Source: Alphaproteobacteria bacterium (GTDB lineage Bacteria; Pseudomonadota; Alphaproteobacteria; Puniceispirillales; Puniceispirillaceae). From it: DNA of 13,369 nt. Under the pieces are notes generated by a model. That model was not told the origin of the DNA. It was given only the letters and a program-made list of their open reading frames with translations, and searched no databases. A program made the position numbers and the translations under genes. Where the stretch lies: contig WTJO01000060.1 in assembly GCA_011524805.1 (NCBI GenBank), positions 1 to 13,369 of the forward strand, in the 5' to 3' direction. Below, piece after piece: positions 6,199 to 13,369 of this stretch (position 1 is the first letter of the stretch; each line of letters starts with the position of its first letter).

Positions 6199-8805
6199 CT
6201 ATCTGTCATGCTTGCCATGACAATGTTTATATTTACGCCCTGAGCCGCACGGGCATGGCGCATTTCTTGAAATTTTCTGTGCCGGCTCTGCGCTATCAGG
6301 GGCGGCTTGCGCTGCGGCCTGCTCTTCTGGCGGGCGAATTTCAACATGGCTTAATGCCATTGTGACTGTCTGGCGTAACCTGTCCAGCATGCCGTCAAAC
6401 ATGAAAAATGCTTCACGCTTATATTCGTTAAGCGGATCCTTCTGGGCATAGGCGCGCAATGAAATACCCTGCCGCAACTGTTCAAGCTGGAGCAGATGCT
6501 CTTTCCAGAGCTGATCAAGCACCTGTAGCAACAGGGATTTTTCAGCCATACGCATCACATCGGGGCTGAATCTGATAGCCTTTTCTGCCATATAGCTATC
6601 TGACTGCTGTTGTAATCTGGTGGTGATTTCTTCTTCTGCGACACCATCTTCGGCAACCCATTCTTCGCCTGATACCTCCAGCCCAAGCACTTCATGGGTT
6701 TTCTGTGTCAGCAAGCTGCCATCCCATTTATCTGCATAGCTATTGGCCGGAATGGCCTCTGCGATAATCTGGTCAATCGCATCATAGCGCATTTCACGCA
6801 CAGTTTCCTGAACCTCGTCTGCCTGCATGATTTCTTTGCGCTGGGCAAAAATGACATGACGCTGATCATTCATCACATCATCATATTTCAGAAGCTGTTT
6901 TCTGATTTCAAAATTATGGGCTTCAACTTTTGACTGCGCTTTTTCAACGGCCTTGTTGATCCATGGGTGAGTGATTGCCTCACCTTCTTCAAGCCCAAGC
7001 TTGCCAAGCATTGAATCTAGACGTTCAGAGCCAAAAATCCGCATCAGGTCATCTTCTAGAGATAAAAAGAATTTAGATGCGCCAGGATCGCCCTGCCGCC
7101 CTGTTCTACCGCGAAGCTGATTGTCAATCCGCCGAGATTCATGACGCTCTGTGCCGACCACATACAGCCCGCCTGCCTCCAGTGCCTGCTGTTTGAGCGT
7201 GTCTATTTCCTTAGCAATCTTGGCTGCTTTTTTCTCATTAACAGCACCGTCAGCGTCACTGGCTTCAATCGCAATACGCATATCATAATTGCCGCCAAGC
7301 TGGATATCCGTGCCGCGGCCTGCCATATTTGTTGCGATTGTAACGGCACCCGGCACCCCTGCCAGCGCAATAATTTTCGCTTCTTCTTCATGGAAGCGGG
7401 CATTCAGAACCTGATGGTTTATCTTCTGTGCGTTAAGCTGTTGTGACAGAAATTCTGATTTTTCGATTGATACTGTGCCGACCAGAATAGGCTGTCCGCG
7501 GCTCTGGCAGTCTTTTATCAACTCAAGCACAGCCGTATCACGCTCTTTTGAGGTACGATATACCTCATCATCATAATCTTTTCTGGCGACCTCTTTGTTG
7601 GTTGGAATAGAGGTCACTTCAAGCTTATAAATTTCGGAAAATTCACCAGCCTCGGTCAGTGCTGTGCCTGTCATCCCTGCCAGCTTGTCATAGAGCCGGA
7701 AATAATTCTGATAGGTCACAGAGGCAAGTGTCTGGTTTTCAGGCTGGATAGCCACCGCTTCCTTGGCTTCAATAGCCTGATGCAGCCCGTCAGAATAGCG
7801 TCTGCCTTCCATGGCGCGGCCGGTAAATTCGTCAATAATGACAATCTGGCCAGATTTGTTCATATAATGTGTATCGCGCTGGAATAGCTGATGGGCGCGC
7901 AAGGCCTGATTGATATGGTGCAGCAGACTAACATTGCCGACATCATACAGGCTCCCTGATGATAGCAGGCCAGCTTCTTCAAGCAGTTCTTCTGCACGCC
8001 GCACACCGTCTTCTGTCAGGCTGACAGACCGTGCCTTTTCATCAAGCTCGAAATCAGCTTCGGTAAAAGAGGCCATCAGCCCGTCTATCGCCATATAGAG
8101 ATCCGCCGATGTTTCAGCAGGCCCTGAGATGATAAGCGGCGTTCTGGCTTCATCAATCAGAATTGAATCTACCTCGTCAACAATCGCGAAATGATGATCC
8201 CGCTGAACCATCTCTTCTAGGCTGAATTTCAGATTATCCCGCAAATAGTCAAAGCCAAATTCGTTATTTGTGCCATAGGTCACATCACAGCCATAGGCTG
8301 CACGTCTTTCGGCATCATCAAGACCGGCCACAATACAGCCTACAGTCAGACCCAGAAATTCATAAACCTGTCCCATCCAGCCAGCATCACGCGATGCCAG
8401 ATAGTCATTGACAGTAACCACATGCACGCCTTTGCCAGATAGCGCGTTCAGATAGACAGGCAGGGTCGCAACAAGGGTTTTGCCCTCACCTGTTTTCATT
8501 TCCGATATGCGACCTTCATGCAGTACAATACCGCCCATAAGCTGGACATCAAAATGACGCTGTCCAAGGGTACGTTTTGCCGCCTCTCTGACAGTTGCAA
8601 AGGCATCGATTAAGATATCATCTTCTGTCTCGCCCTGTGCAAGGCGTTTGCGAAGCACCTCTGTCTGGGCTTTCAGCTTGTCATCTGACAGTGCCTGCAT
8701 TTCTGCTTCGGCATCGTTAATGGCCTTAATCTGGGGGGCGAGCTTTTTCACCTCACGGTCATTCGCATCACCAAACAGGCCTTTTGCCAGCGCAGAAAAC
8801 ATCAT
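6199..8805 (-). CDS. secA: Preprotein translocase ATPase SecA
   Basis: Motor ATPase that pushes unfolded preproteins through SecYEG; cytoplasmic and membrane-associated, essential. From this start it has 868 residues, near the usual size. Walker A is MKTGEGKT (103-110), the DEVDS Walker B is at 210-214, and the preprotein cross-linking and second helicase domains follow (for example TNMAGRGTDIQLGG and RGRTGRQGDPG). The tail carries the zinc-binding, SecB/ribosome-interacting motif with Cys851, Cys853, Cys862 and His863. I chose ATG 8805 because AGGA lies five bases upstream; the next ATG at 8802 is equally possible. The longer frame from TTG 8820 would include this ribosome binding site as coding sequence, so I reject it. 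The gene is divergent from a secretion-linked prolyl isomerase and upstream of the DUF1178 gene. Confidence 0.98.
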   Translation of the reverse strand: MMFSALAKGLFGDANDREVKKLAPQIKAINDAEAEMQALSDDKLKAQTEVLRKRLAQGETEDDILIDAFATVREAAKRTLGQRHFDVQLMGGIVLHEGRISEMKTGEGKTLVATLPVYLNALSGKGVHVVTVNDYLASRDAGWMGQVYEFLGLTVGCIVAGLDDAERRAAYGCDVTYGTNNEFGFDYLRDNLKFSLEEMVQRDHHFAIVDEVDSILIDEARTPLIISGPAETSADLYMAIDGLMASFTEADFELDEKARSVSLTEDGVRRAEELLEEAGLLSSGSLYDVGNVSLLHHINQALRAHQLFQRDTHYMNKSGQIVIIDEFTGRAMEGRRYSDGLHQAIEAKEAVAIQPENQTLASVTYQNYFRLYDKLAGMTGTALTEAGEFSEIYKLEVTSIPTNKEVARKDYDDEVYRTSKERDTAVLELIKDCQSRGQPILVGTVSIEKSEFLSQQLNAQKINHQVLNARFHEEEAKIIALAGVPGAVTIATNMAGRGTDIQLGGNYDMRIAIEASDADGAVNEKKAAKIAKEIDTLKQQALEAGGLYVVGTERHESRRIDNQLRGRTGRQGDPGASKFFLSLEDDLMRIFGSERLDSMLGKLGLEEGEAITHPWINKAVEKAQSKVEAHNFEIRKQLLKYDDVMNDQRHVIFAQRKEIMQADEVQETVREMRYDAIDQIIAEAIPANSYADKWDGSLLTQKTHEVLGLEVSGEEWVAEDGVAEEEITTRLQQQSDSYMAEKAIRFSPDVMRMAEKSLLLQVLDQLWKEHLLQLEQLRQGISLRAYAQKDPLNEYKREAFFMFDGMLDRLRQTVTMALSHVEIRPPEEQAAAQAAPDSAEPAQKISRNAPCPCGSGRKYKHCHGKHDR

Positions 8806-8823
8806 CTTTATCCTTTTCAAACC

Positions 8824-8844
8824 AAGACACCTAAATCAGGTCTT
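8824..8844 (-). repeat. Inverted repeat at predicted 5' end of secA mRNA
   Basis: On the minus strand the arms AAGACCT and AGGTGTCTT flank a five-base loop. They pair over seven base pairs with a two-base bulge. With the predicted promoter, this stem would begin at about the first nucleotide of the secA transcript and end about 19 bases before the start codon, leaving the ribosome binding site free. It has no U-run, so it is not a terminator. It could be a stabilising 5' stem or an operator. Confidence 0.35.
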
Positions 8845-8850
8845 AACTTG

Positions 8851-8879
8851 CAGATAGGCATTTCCTGTTATTTTGTCAA
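8851..8879 (-). promoter_or_regulatory. Predicted secA promoter
   Basis: On the minus strand a perfect -35 hexamer TTGACA (8874-8879) stands 17 bases from TATCTG (8851-8856), a -10 element matching only three of six bases. Alphaproteobacterial -10 elements are often loose. The inferred start near 8844 gives a leader of about 39 bases to ATG 8805. Confidence 0.45.
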
Positions 8880-8969
8880 ATAACCAGAGAGAAATGTAAC
8901 GTCTTTTTCAGCTTTTTCAGGCGATTTAATCAAATTTTTGCACATCGCAGATACCAGACACGCTGATGA

Positions 8970-8998
8970 TTGCTGGATAGCCGGCTTTATGCTAACAC
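8970..8998 (+). promoter_or_regulatory. Possible promoter of the prolyl isomerase-argJ-mutT operon
   Basis: TTGCTG (8970-8975) and TAACAC (8993-8998) are 17 bases apart, a loose sigma-70-like pair. Transcription would start near 9005, leaving a leader of about 33 bases with AAGGG ahead of the ATG at 9038. No other good candidate lies closer to the gene. Confidence 0.3.
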
Positions 8999-9037
8999 AA
9001 AGCAGAAAATGCTTAATCTGAACATAAGGGTCGCGCG

Positions 9038-9928
9038 ATGTTATCTAGACTTACCTCATATCTGTCATGGACAGGCCAACGTGCTGTCAGAGCCGTTTGT
9101 TGTGCATTATTGCTGACAGGGCTGATTGCAGCTGCCCCGATTCACGCACAAGAGCAGAAAATCAAGGTCGCCGAAGTAAATGGAGAAGCCATTTTTCTTG
9201 AAGAGGTGATGAAAATTGCAGAACAGCTACCTGCCGATATCAGACAGCAGCCTCTGCCAAATTATTTTGACAGAATCGTAGATGATGTGATCGACTCGCG
9301 TCTGGCCGCTGCCGCAGGCAATGACGCAGGGCTGACTAATAATCCCGAAGTGCTGGCACAGATGAGCATCGCCGCACAGCGTGTGCTGGCAGAAGCCTAT
9401 ATCACCACAGAGCTTCGGAAAGTTGTCACAGAAGAAGAAGTGCAAAAGGCCTATCAGCTATTCATCTCTGATGAAAGCGCGCGCGAGGAAATTAAGGCGC
9501 GTCATATCCTTGTTGCCTCGGAAGCAGAAGCAAAGGCGATTATTGCCGAACTGAATAGCGGAGCTGATTTTGTCAGCCTTGCCAAGGAAAAATCCACAGG
9601 ACCAAGCGGACCCAATGGTGGCGATCTTGGCTATTTTGCACGCGGGGCGATGGTACCATCTTTTGAAAACGCCGCCTTTGCGCTGTCGGTGGGAAGCCAT
9701 TCTTCTGAGCCTGTCCAGACACAGTTTGGCTGGCATATTATCAAGCTCGAAGATAAAAAAACAGCCGAGGCACCCCCGATTGAGACATTACGTGGCCAGT
9801 TGCAGGCCAATCTGGCCAATCAGGCATTATCGCGTATTATTGAAACCTTGCGTGCACCTGCCAGCATTTCACGTCTTAGCTTCGATGAGGTGAGAGCCGC
9901 CACACAGGCCGCCGCAAACAACCAATAG
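9038..9928 (+). CDS. Periplasmic parvulin-type peptidyl-prolyl isomerase
   Basis: Predicted exported folding factor of the SurA/PpiC/PrsA type that isomerises prolyl bonds and chaperones proteins arriving through Sec. 296 residues. The N-terminus is a signal peptide: basic and polar start, hydrophobic core CCALLLTGLIAAA (21-33), and a likely signal peptidase I site after IHA (37/38). An N-terminal chaperone-like helical region (about 45-135) contains the start of a SurA-like domain (VAEVNGEAIFLEEV). A single parvulin domain spans about 162-247 with ARHILVAS, GGDLGYFARGAMVPSFENAAFAL and TQFGWHIIKLED. The tail is helical and Ala-rich. AAGGG lies about seven bases before the ATG. It is divergent from secA, a pairing conserved in many alphaproteobacteria, and heads an operon with argJ. 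A lipoprotein is unlikely: the Cys pair sits inside the hydrophobic core without a lipobox. Confidence 0.92.
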   Translation: MLSRLTSYLSWTGQRAVRAVCCALLLTGLIAAAPIHAQEQKIKVAEVNGEAIFLEEVMKIAEQLPADIRQQPLPNYFDRIVDDVIDSRLAAAAGNDAGLTNNPEVLAQMSIAAQRVLAEAYITTELRKVVTEEEVQKAYQLFISDESAREEIKARHILVASEAEAKAIIAELNSGADFVSLAKEKSTGPSGPNGGDLGYFARGAMVPSFENAAFALSVGSHSSEPVQTQFGWHIIKLEDKKTAEAPPIETLRGQLQANLANQALSRIIETLRAPASISRLSFDEVRAATQAAANNQ

Positions 9929-9937
9929 GGCAAAGCT

Positions 9938-11176
9938 ATGTCATCACAGCTTCCGCGCTCGCCACTTGCGCCTGCACAATTTCCGGCACTGCCCGAGATT
10001 GATGGCATCAGCCTGTATGTCGCATCGGCACAGATAAAATATCAGGGCAGAGATGATGTCATGCTGATGCTGGCTGAACAGGGTGCTGTATCGGCTGGCA
10101 TGTTCACCAAATCAAAGACAGCCTCAGCCGCTGTTGATACCTCACGGGCGGCGCTGGCAACAGGTGCCAGCCGAGCCATCATCTCCAATTCCGGCAATTC
10201 AAACGCCTTTACCGGACGCAAAGGTGCGGCATCTGTGGCAAGCTATTGTGCAGTGCTGGCTGACAGGCTTGATTTGCCGGCAGAACAGCTGATGGTAGCC
10301 TCAACAGGGGTGATAGGCGAGGTGCTTGATGCCAGACTGATGATAGATGCATTTGATGCCCTGCTTGAGGGGCAGGCGAGCTGGCATCAGGCAGCACAGG
10401 CCATTTGCACAACAGACACATTTGCCAAAGGCGCCACATGCCAGATTGAACTTGACGGGGTTCAGGTAACGCTGAATGGCATTGCCAAAGGCTCTGGCAT
10501 GATAGCGCCCGATATGGCGACAATGCTCTGTTATGTAGGAACAGATGCCGCGATATCGCAAAGCTGTCTGCAACAGCTATTATCACGTGCGATTGATAAA
10601 AGCTTTCACTGCATCACGGTGGATAGCGATACCTCTACCTCAGATAGTGTCTATGCGATGGCCAGCCAGAAAGCTGGCAACCGCCCGATTGACAGTCTGG
10701 ATACGGATAGCGCCAGAACCTTTGAGGCAGCGCTAACCGAGCTGTTAACAGAACTAGCGATACAGGTGGTAAAAGATGGCGAAGGTGCAACCAAGCTAAT
10801 CAAAATTTCTGTATCACATGCCGCTGATGAACAAGATGCACGTGCCATAGCACTAAGTGTTGCCAATTCGCCACTGGTAAAGACCGCCATTGCAGGCGAA
10901 GATGCAAATTGGGGACGAATTGTGATGGCGGTGGGCAAATCAGGCGCGCTGATTGACAGAGACAGGCTGGCCATCTCTATTGGCGGCATCACCATTGCAA
11001 AACAGGGCGAGCCAGTCGAGGGATATGATGAGGCGCCTGTTACTGCCCATATGAAAGGCCAGCAGATAGATATCGGAATTGATATTGGCCAGCCAGATGG
11101 TGCAGGCCATGCCTGCATCTATAGCTGTGATCTGACCCATGGCTATATCTCCATCAATGCAGATTACAGAAGCTGA
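9938..11176 (+). CDS. argJ: Bifunctional ornithine acetyltransferase / N-acetylglutamate synthase
   Basis: ArgJ moves the acetyl group from N-acetylornithine to glutamate, closing the acetyl cycle of arginine synthesis; many family members also use acetyl-CoA to make N-acetylglutamate. 412 residues, the normal length. The N-terminal half has IKYQGRDD (33-40), MFTKSK (55-60), SNSGNSNAFTG (83-93) and STGVIGE (122-128). The autocleavage site is in KGSGMIAPDMATML: the chain should split between Ala194 and Thr195, with Thr195 becoming the nucleophile of the beta chain (195-412). The usual C-terminus (DLTHGYISINADYRS) is intact. Start ATG has AGGG seven bases upstream, overlapping the stop of the prolyl isomerase gene nine bases away. 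Whether it is mono- or bifunctional cannot be told from sequence alone; the absence of argA in the window says little. Confidence 0.97.
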   Translation: MSSQLPRSPLAPAQFPALPEIDGISLYVASAQIKYQGRDDVMLMLAEQGAVSAGMFTKSKTASAAVDTSRAALATGASRAIISNSGNSNAFTGRKGAASVASYCAVLADRLDLPAEQLMVASTGVIGEVLDARLMIDAFDALLEGQASWHQAAQAICTTDTFAKGATCQIELDGVQVTLNGIAKGSGMIAPDMATMLCYVGTDAAISQSCLQQLLSRAIDKSFHCITVDSDTSTSDSVYAMASQKAGNRPIDSLDTDSARTFEAALTELLTELAIQVVKDGEGATKLIKISVSHAADEQDARAIALSVANSPLVKTAIAGEDANWGRIVMAVGKSGALIDRDRLAISIGGITIAKQGEPVEGYDEAPVTAHMKGQQIDIGIDIGQPDGAGHACIYSCDLTHGYISINADYRS

Positions 11177-11180
11177 CAAA

Positions 11181-11588
11181 ATGGCTAGTTCTGCTATCCA
11201 GCTTATTTCTGCTGTCGCACTGATAGATAGTGACGGGCGGGTGTTGCTGGCAGAGCGGCCAGAGGGAAAAATATTTGCCGGCTACTGGGAATTTCCGGGC
11301 GGCAAAATAGAAACAGGCGAAACGCCTGAAGCGGCGCTGGTAAGAGAGCTGGATGAAGAGCTGGGTGTCGATACCAAAGATAGCTGTCTTGCACCGCTTG
11401 GCTTTGTCTCGCATCCCTATGACACACATCATATGGTGCTATTATTATATGTCTGCCGAAAATGGTCAGGCCGTCCCCAGCCAAAAGAAGGCGGCCAGCT
11501 GAAATGGGTTGCCCCTGCCAGATTGCGTGATTTTGAAATGCCGCCAGCCAACAAAGAGCTTATCTCGGTTATTCAGGATTTGCTGTAG
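11181..11588 (+). CDS. mutT: MutT-type Nudix hydrolase (8-oxo-dGTP diphosphatase)
   Basis: Removes oxidised guanine nucleotides from the pool to prevent A:T to C:G transversions. From this start the protein is 135 residues, the size of MutT. The Nudix box is complete at 41-63: Gly41, Glu47, Arg55-Glu56, Glu59-Glu60 and Gly62 fit the GX5EX7REUXEEXGU pattern. The preceding VLLAERPEGKIFAGYWEFPGG and the C-terminal LKWVAPARLRDFEMPPAN are typical of MutT rather than other Nudix enzymes. I chose ATG 11181, four bases after the argJ stop with a weak AGAAG ahead of it; the frame is open to 11139 within argJ, but the extra 14 residues are not part of the fold. Last gene of the prolyl isomerase-argJ-mutT operon; its stop directly abuts the stop of the opposing methyltransferase gene. 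Confidence 0.93.
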   Translation: MASSAIQLISAVALIDSDGRVLLAERPEGKIFAGYWEFPGGKIETGETPEAALVRELDEELGVDTKDSCLAPLGFVSHPYDTHHMVLLLYVCRKWSGRPQPKEGGQLKWVAPARLRDFEMPPANKELISVIQDLL

Positions 11589-12515
11589 CTAGTTAGGCTC
11601 ATCAGCAAGCGGGTCAATTTCTGTACTGTCAATCGCATCTGCAAGCCGACGTGTGGCAGAGCCTGGTGCAAGCGGCTGTGGCTGTGAGGGGGCAGGTGAC
11701 CAGCCTGTCAGGGTAATCAGCTCAAAGCTGGCTGTTATCTGGCCATCTGCTGTCGAAAATTCATCTCTATAAATTTCCGCCGCCTTCATAAATAGCGCCT
11801 TTGAGGTGAAATGCCTGCTGCGGGCGGTCAGCGCATTTTGCTCTCCCATGCCGCGCAAATCAGCCATCAGCCTGAATAGATCAGAATAGGTCACGGTAAT
11901 CAGCTCGGCATCTATCACAGGCAGCGCAAAGCCTGCACGTTGCATCACCCCGCCAAGATCTCGAATATCTGCCATCGGCAGGGTACGTGGGCGCATCCCG
12001 CCATATAGCTCTGTTTCTGCGGCCACCAGCACCTGCCGCAATTCCTGCAAACTGCGCCCGCCAAGCATATTGGCCACAAAAAAACCGTCTGGCCGCAAGG
12101 CAAGTCTGGCCTGTGTCAGAAGCCCCGGCAAATCATCAATCCAGTGCAGAAACATGGCTGAGGTAATTGCATCAAACTGTGCAGGGCTAACAGGCAGAGG
12201 CGTCATCCCGCTGCAAACTGTATGGGCCTTATTCTGGCTGGCAATATCTGCAAATTTTTGAGCCGGCTCAATCTGCGTAAAGCGCATATCGCTGTGATAT
12301 AATGTACTCTCTGACAGCCCGGACACCATCTCGCCAGCATGACAGCCTATATCCAGAATATCGGTAAAGCTGCGTTTCACCAGTGACAGCCGTTCCACCA
12401 GCCTGTCAACGCCAAGCTGTTTCAGGAAGCTGAATTCGGCAAAATTTGCGGCCGCCCTGTTCCGGTGCCGTGTCAATGCCTGCATATCAAACAGATGTGG
12501 CGGTGCTGAAGACAT
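11589..12515 (-). CDS. NDUFAF5-like SAM-domain protein (methyltransferase fold)
   Basis: 308-residue class I SAM-binding protein closely resembling mitochondrial NDUFAF5, which hydroxylates an arginine on the NDUFS7 subunit of respiratory complex I. Visible points: LFDMQALTRHRNRAAANF at the start, motif I ILDIGCHAGEM (about 53-63), and the family stretch MFLHWIDDLPGLL, ALRPDGFFVANMLGGRSLQELR, AETELYGG, LGGVMQRAGF, VTYSDLFRLMADLRGMGEQNAL and AAEIYRDEF, all colinear with NDUFAF5 from memory. Motif I has His where GCGxG would have the second Gly. The tail (about 275-308) is Pro-rich and unconserved. I chose ATG 12515; a GTG three codons earlier (12524) is in frame. Divergent from comF, a pairing common in alphaproteobacteria. 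BioC shares the fold and is the main alternative, but the GGRSLQELR and RGMGE segments favour the NDUFAF5 group. Hydroxylation in bacteria is inference. Confidence 0.85.
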   Translation of the reverse strand: MSSAPPHLFDMQALTRHRNRAAANFAEFSFLKQLGVDRLVERLSLVKRSFTDILDIGCHAGEMVSGLSESTLYHSDMRFTQIEPAQKFADIASQNKAHTVCSGMTPLPVSPAQFDAITSAMFLHWIDDLPGLLTQARLALRPDGFFVANMLGGRSLQELRQVLVAAETELYGGMRPRTLPMADIRDLGGVMQRAGFALPVIDAELITVTYSDLFRLMADLRGMGEQNALTARSRHFTSKALFMKAAEIYRDEFSTADGQITASFELITLTGWSPAPSQPQPLAPGSATRRLADAIDSTEIDPLADEPN

Positions 12516-12649
12516 AAAACTCACTGCTAGAATAGGATATAAATAGTAACGAAATAATTTACAGCTTAACTGTTTATTCAGACTTTTGACCTATCATGAG
12601 CCCGATAGGAGGGTAAAGAGGATTTTGCTGATACCCATACAAATTAATC
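12516..12649. promoter_or_regulatory. AT-rich divergent intergenic region between methyltransferase gene and comF
   Basis: 134 bases with promoters expected on both strands; no convincing hexamer pair stands out. Two symmetric elements are visible. One is ACAG-CTTAA-CTGT at about 12561-12573. The other is a perfect six-base inverted repeat, CCTATC (12590-12595) and GATAGG (12604-12609), around an eight-base loop. The second overlaps a strong ribosome-binding-like AGGAGGG at 12607-12613, which is 36 bases upstream of the comF ATG and so too far to serve it directly. Confidence 0.3.
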
Positions 12650-13369
12650 ATGCATAGCCTGATGTCACAGATATATCGTCAGCTGGACAGTTTGGCGATA
12701 TTTAGACGGCCAGACAGGCTTGCCAGCCTTTTATTGCCGGGATGCTGTGTGTTATGCCGCATGCCTCTGCAAAGCCATCAGCTATGCAGTACTTGCTGGT
12801 CGGGGCTGGCATTGCTTACCCCGCCATTGTGCCAGATATGCGGCCGGCCTCAACCCTATGCAACACCCGATGGCATCTGTTCAATTTGCAGCCTGAGACC
12901 GCCTGTCTTCAGAACAATCCGGGCTGTATGCAGATATAACCAGATTTCGCGCCAGCTGCTTACAGGCTATAAGCATGCTGGCAAGCTGGACAGAACACCG
13001 CTGTTTGGCAGATTGTGCCTGCCGCTTTTTGATACGATAGCCACCACAAATATGCTGGTTGTACCGGTGCCGCTTCACCGGATACGATATCTGATGCGCG
13101 GATATAACCAGTCAGCCGAATTGGCACGCTGGCTTACCGGCCATATGTCTGGCAGCAACACAGATATTGAATTTGCTCCGAACCTTCTGATGCGGCGTAT
13201 CCATACCCCTTCGATGGCAGGCAAAAACAAACAGGCACGGGCACGGAATGTGCGAAGGGCCTTTGCGGTAAATACAGAATTTCCTGATAGCTGGAAGGAC
13301 CGGCCAATAATGCTGATAGATGATGCAATGACAACAGGCGCAACCTTGCAAAGCTGTGCAGATACATTC
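12650..13369 (+). CDS. comF: ComF family phosphoribosyltransferase-like protein (runs off right edge)
   Basis: ComF/GntX family protein. In naturally competent bacteria ComFC is needed for DNA uptake; in non-competent species the role is unclear. 240 codons are open to the window edge, and the gene is probably almost complete. The N-terminus has a four-cysteine-pair zinc region: Cys33-x2-Cys36, Cys46-x2-Cys49, Cys61-x2-Cys64 and Cys77-x2-Cys80. The core shows VVPVPLHRIRYLMRGYNQSAELAR (split here as VVPVPLHR at 137-144 and RGYNQSAELAR at 150-160), the RARNVRRAF segment at 197-205, and the PRPP-loop MLIDDAMTTGAT at 221-232. No start exists upstream in frame (stop at 12629). ATG 12650 has no ribosome binding site close by; ATG 12662 is an alternative. 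Divergent from the NDUFAF5-like gene. Glutaredoxin and nitrilase genes commonly follow comF in this phylum, beyond the edge. Confidence 0.93.
   Translation, partial: MHSLMSQIYRQLDSLAIFRRPDRLASLLLPGCCVLCRMPLQSHQLCSTCWSGLALLTPPLCQICGRPQPYATPDGICSICSLRPPVFRTIRAVCRYNQISRQLLTGYKHAGKLDRTPLFGRLCLPLFDTIATTNMLVVPVPLHRIRYLMRGYNQSAELARWLTGHMSGSNTDIEFAPNLLMRRIHTPSMAGKNKQARARNVRRAFAVNTEFPDSWKDRPIMLIDDAMTTGATLQSCADTF

Noticed and set aside
8806..9037. Searched the largest intergenic gap (232 bases) for a tRNA, small RNA or hidden small gene
   Set aside because: No cloverleaf, no open frame with a start signal, and no terminator hairpin seen; only promoter-like elements and the secA leader repeat.
10209..11118. 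Open frames of 125 and 155 codons on the minus strand opposite argJ
   Set aside because: ArgJ is complete and conserved through this stretch; the opposite frames have low-complexity Ser/Pro/Leu composition typical of shadows.

Overview
This window is a stretch of conserved housekeeping chromosome from an alphaproteobacterium. Three things point there: the order secA / parvulin-type prolyl isomerase / argJ / mutT, the divergent aspartokinase-ubiG pair, and a close bacterial relative of the mitochondrial protein NDUFAF5 placed divergently beside comF. The roughly balanced base composition and marine-alphaproteobacterial look (SAR116-like lineages come to mind) are only an impression; I could not run a search. 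I see no mobile element, CRISPR array, rRNA or tRNA, and nothing that looks like an undescribed system. No intergenic gap exceeds about 235 bases.

Left block (1-4612, all on the minus strand, transcribed right to left): lysC (aspartokinase), a RodZ-like HTH/membrane protein, ispG (isoprenoid MEP pathway), and the N-terminal 262 residues of hisS, which runs off the left edge. The order rodZ-ispG-hisS is also found in gammaproteobacteria. ispG and hisS overlap by one base (TAATG), which suggests translational coupling. ubiG (ubiquinone O-methyltransferase) starts 179 bases from lysC and points the other way.

Middle block (5593-8805, minus strand): secA, the preprotein translocase ATPase, followed by a DUF1178 protein of unknown function. 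ubiG and the DUF1178 gene converge with 27 bases between their stop codons.

Right block (9038-13369): divergent from secA and reading right is a tight probable operon of three genes: a periplasmic parvulin-type prolyl isomerase, argJ (arginine biosynthesis) and mutT (oxidised-nucleotide sanitation). Gaps are 9 and 4 bases. mutT meets, end to end with no spare base, an NDUFAF5-like SAM-domain protein on the minus strand. The last gene, comF, is divergent from it and leaves the window at the right edge with 240 codons seen.

SecA and the prolyl isomerase share an export theme: one drives translocation, the other folds exported proteins. The other genes are linked mainly by conserved gene order. 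The points most worth a second look are a well-placed internal start inside lysC that could make a separate regulatory subunit, a nine-codon ORF between lysC and rodZ, a hairpin at the predicted 5' end of the secA mRNA, and the unusual junction of the DUF1178 gene with secA.
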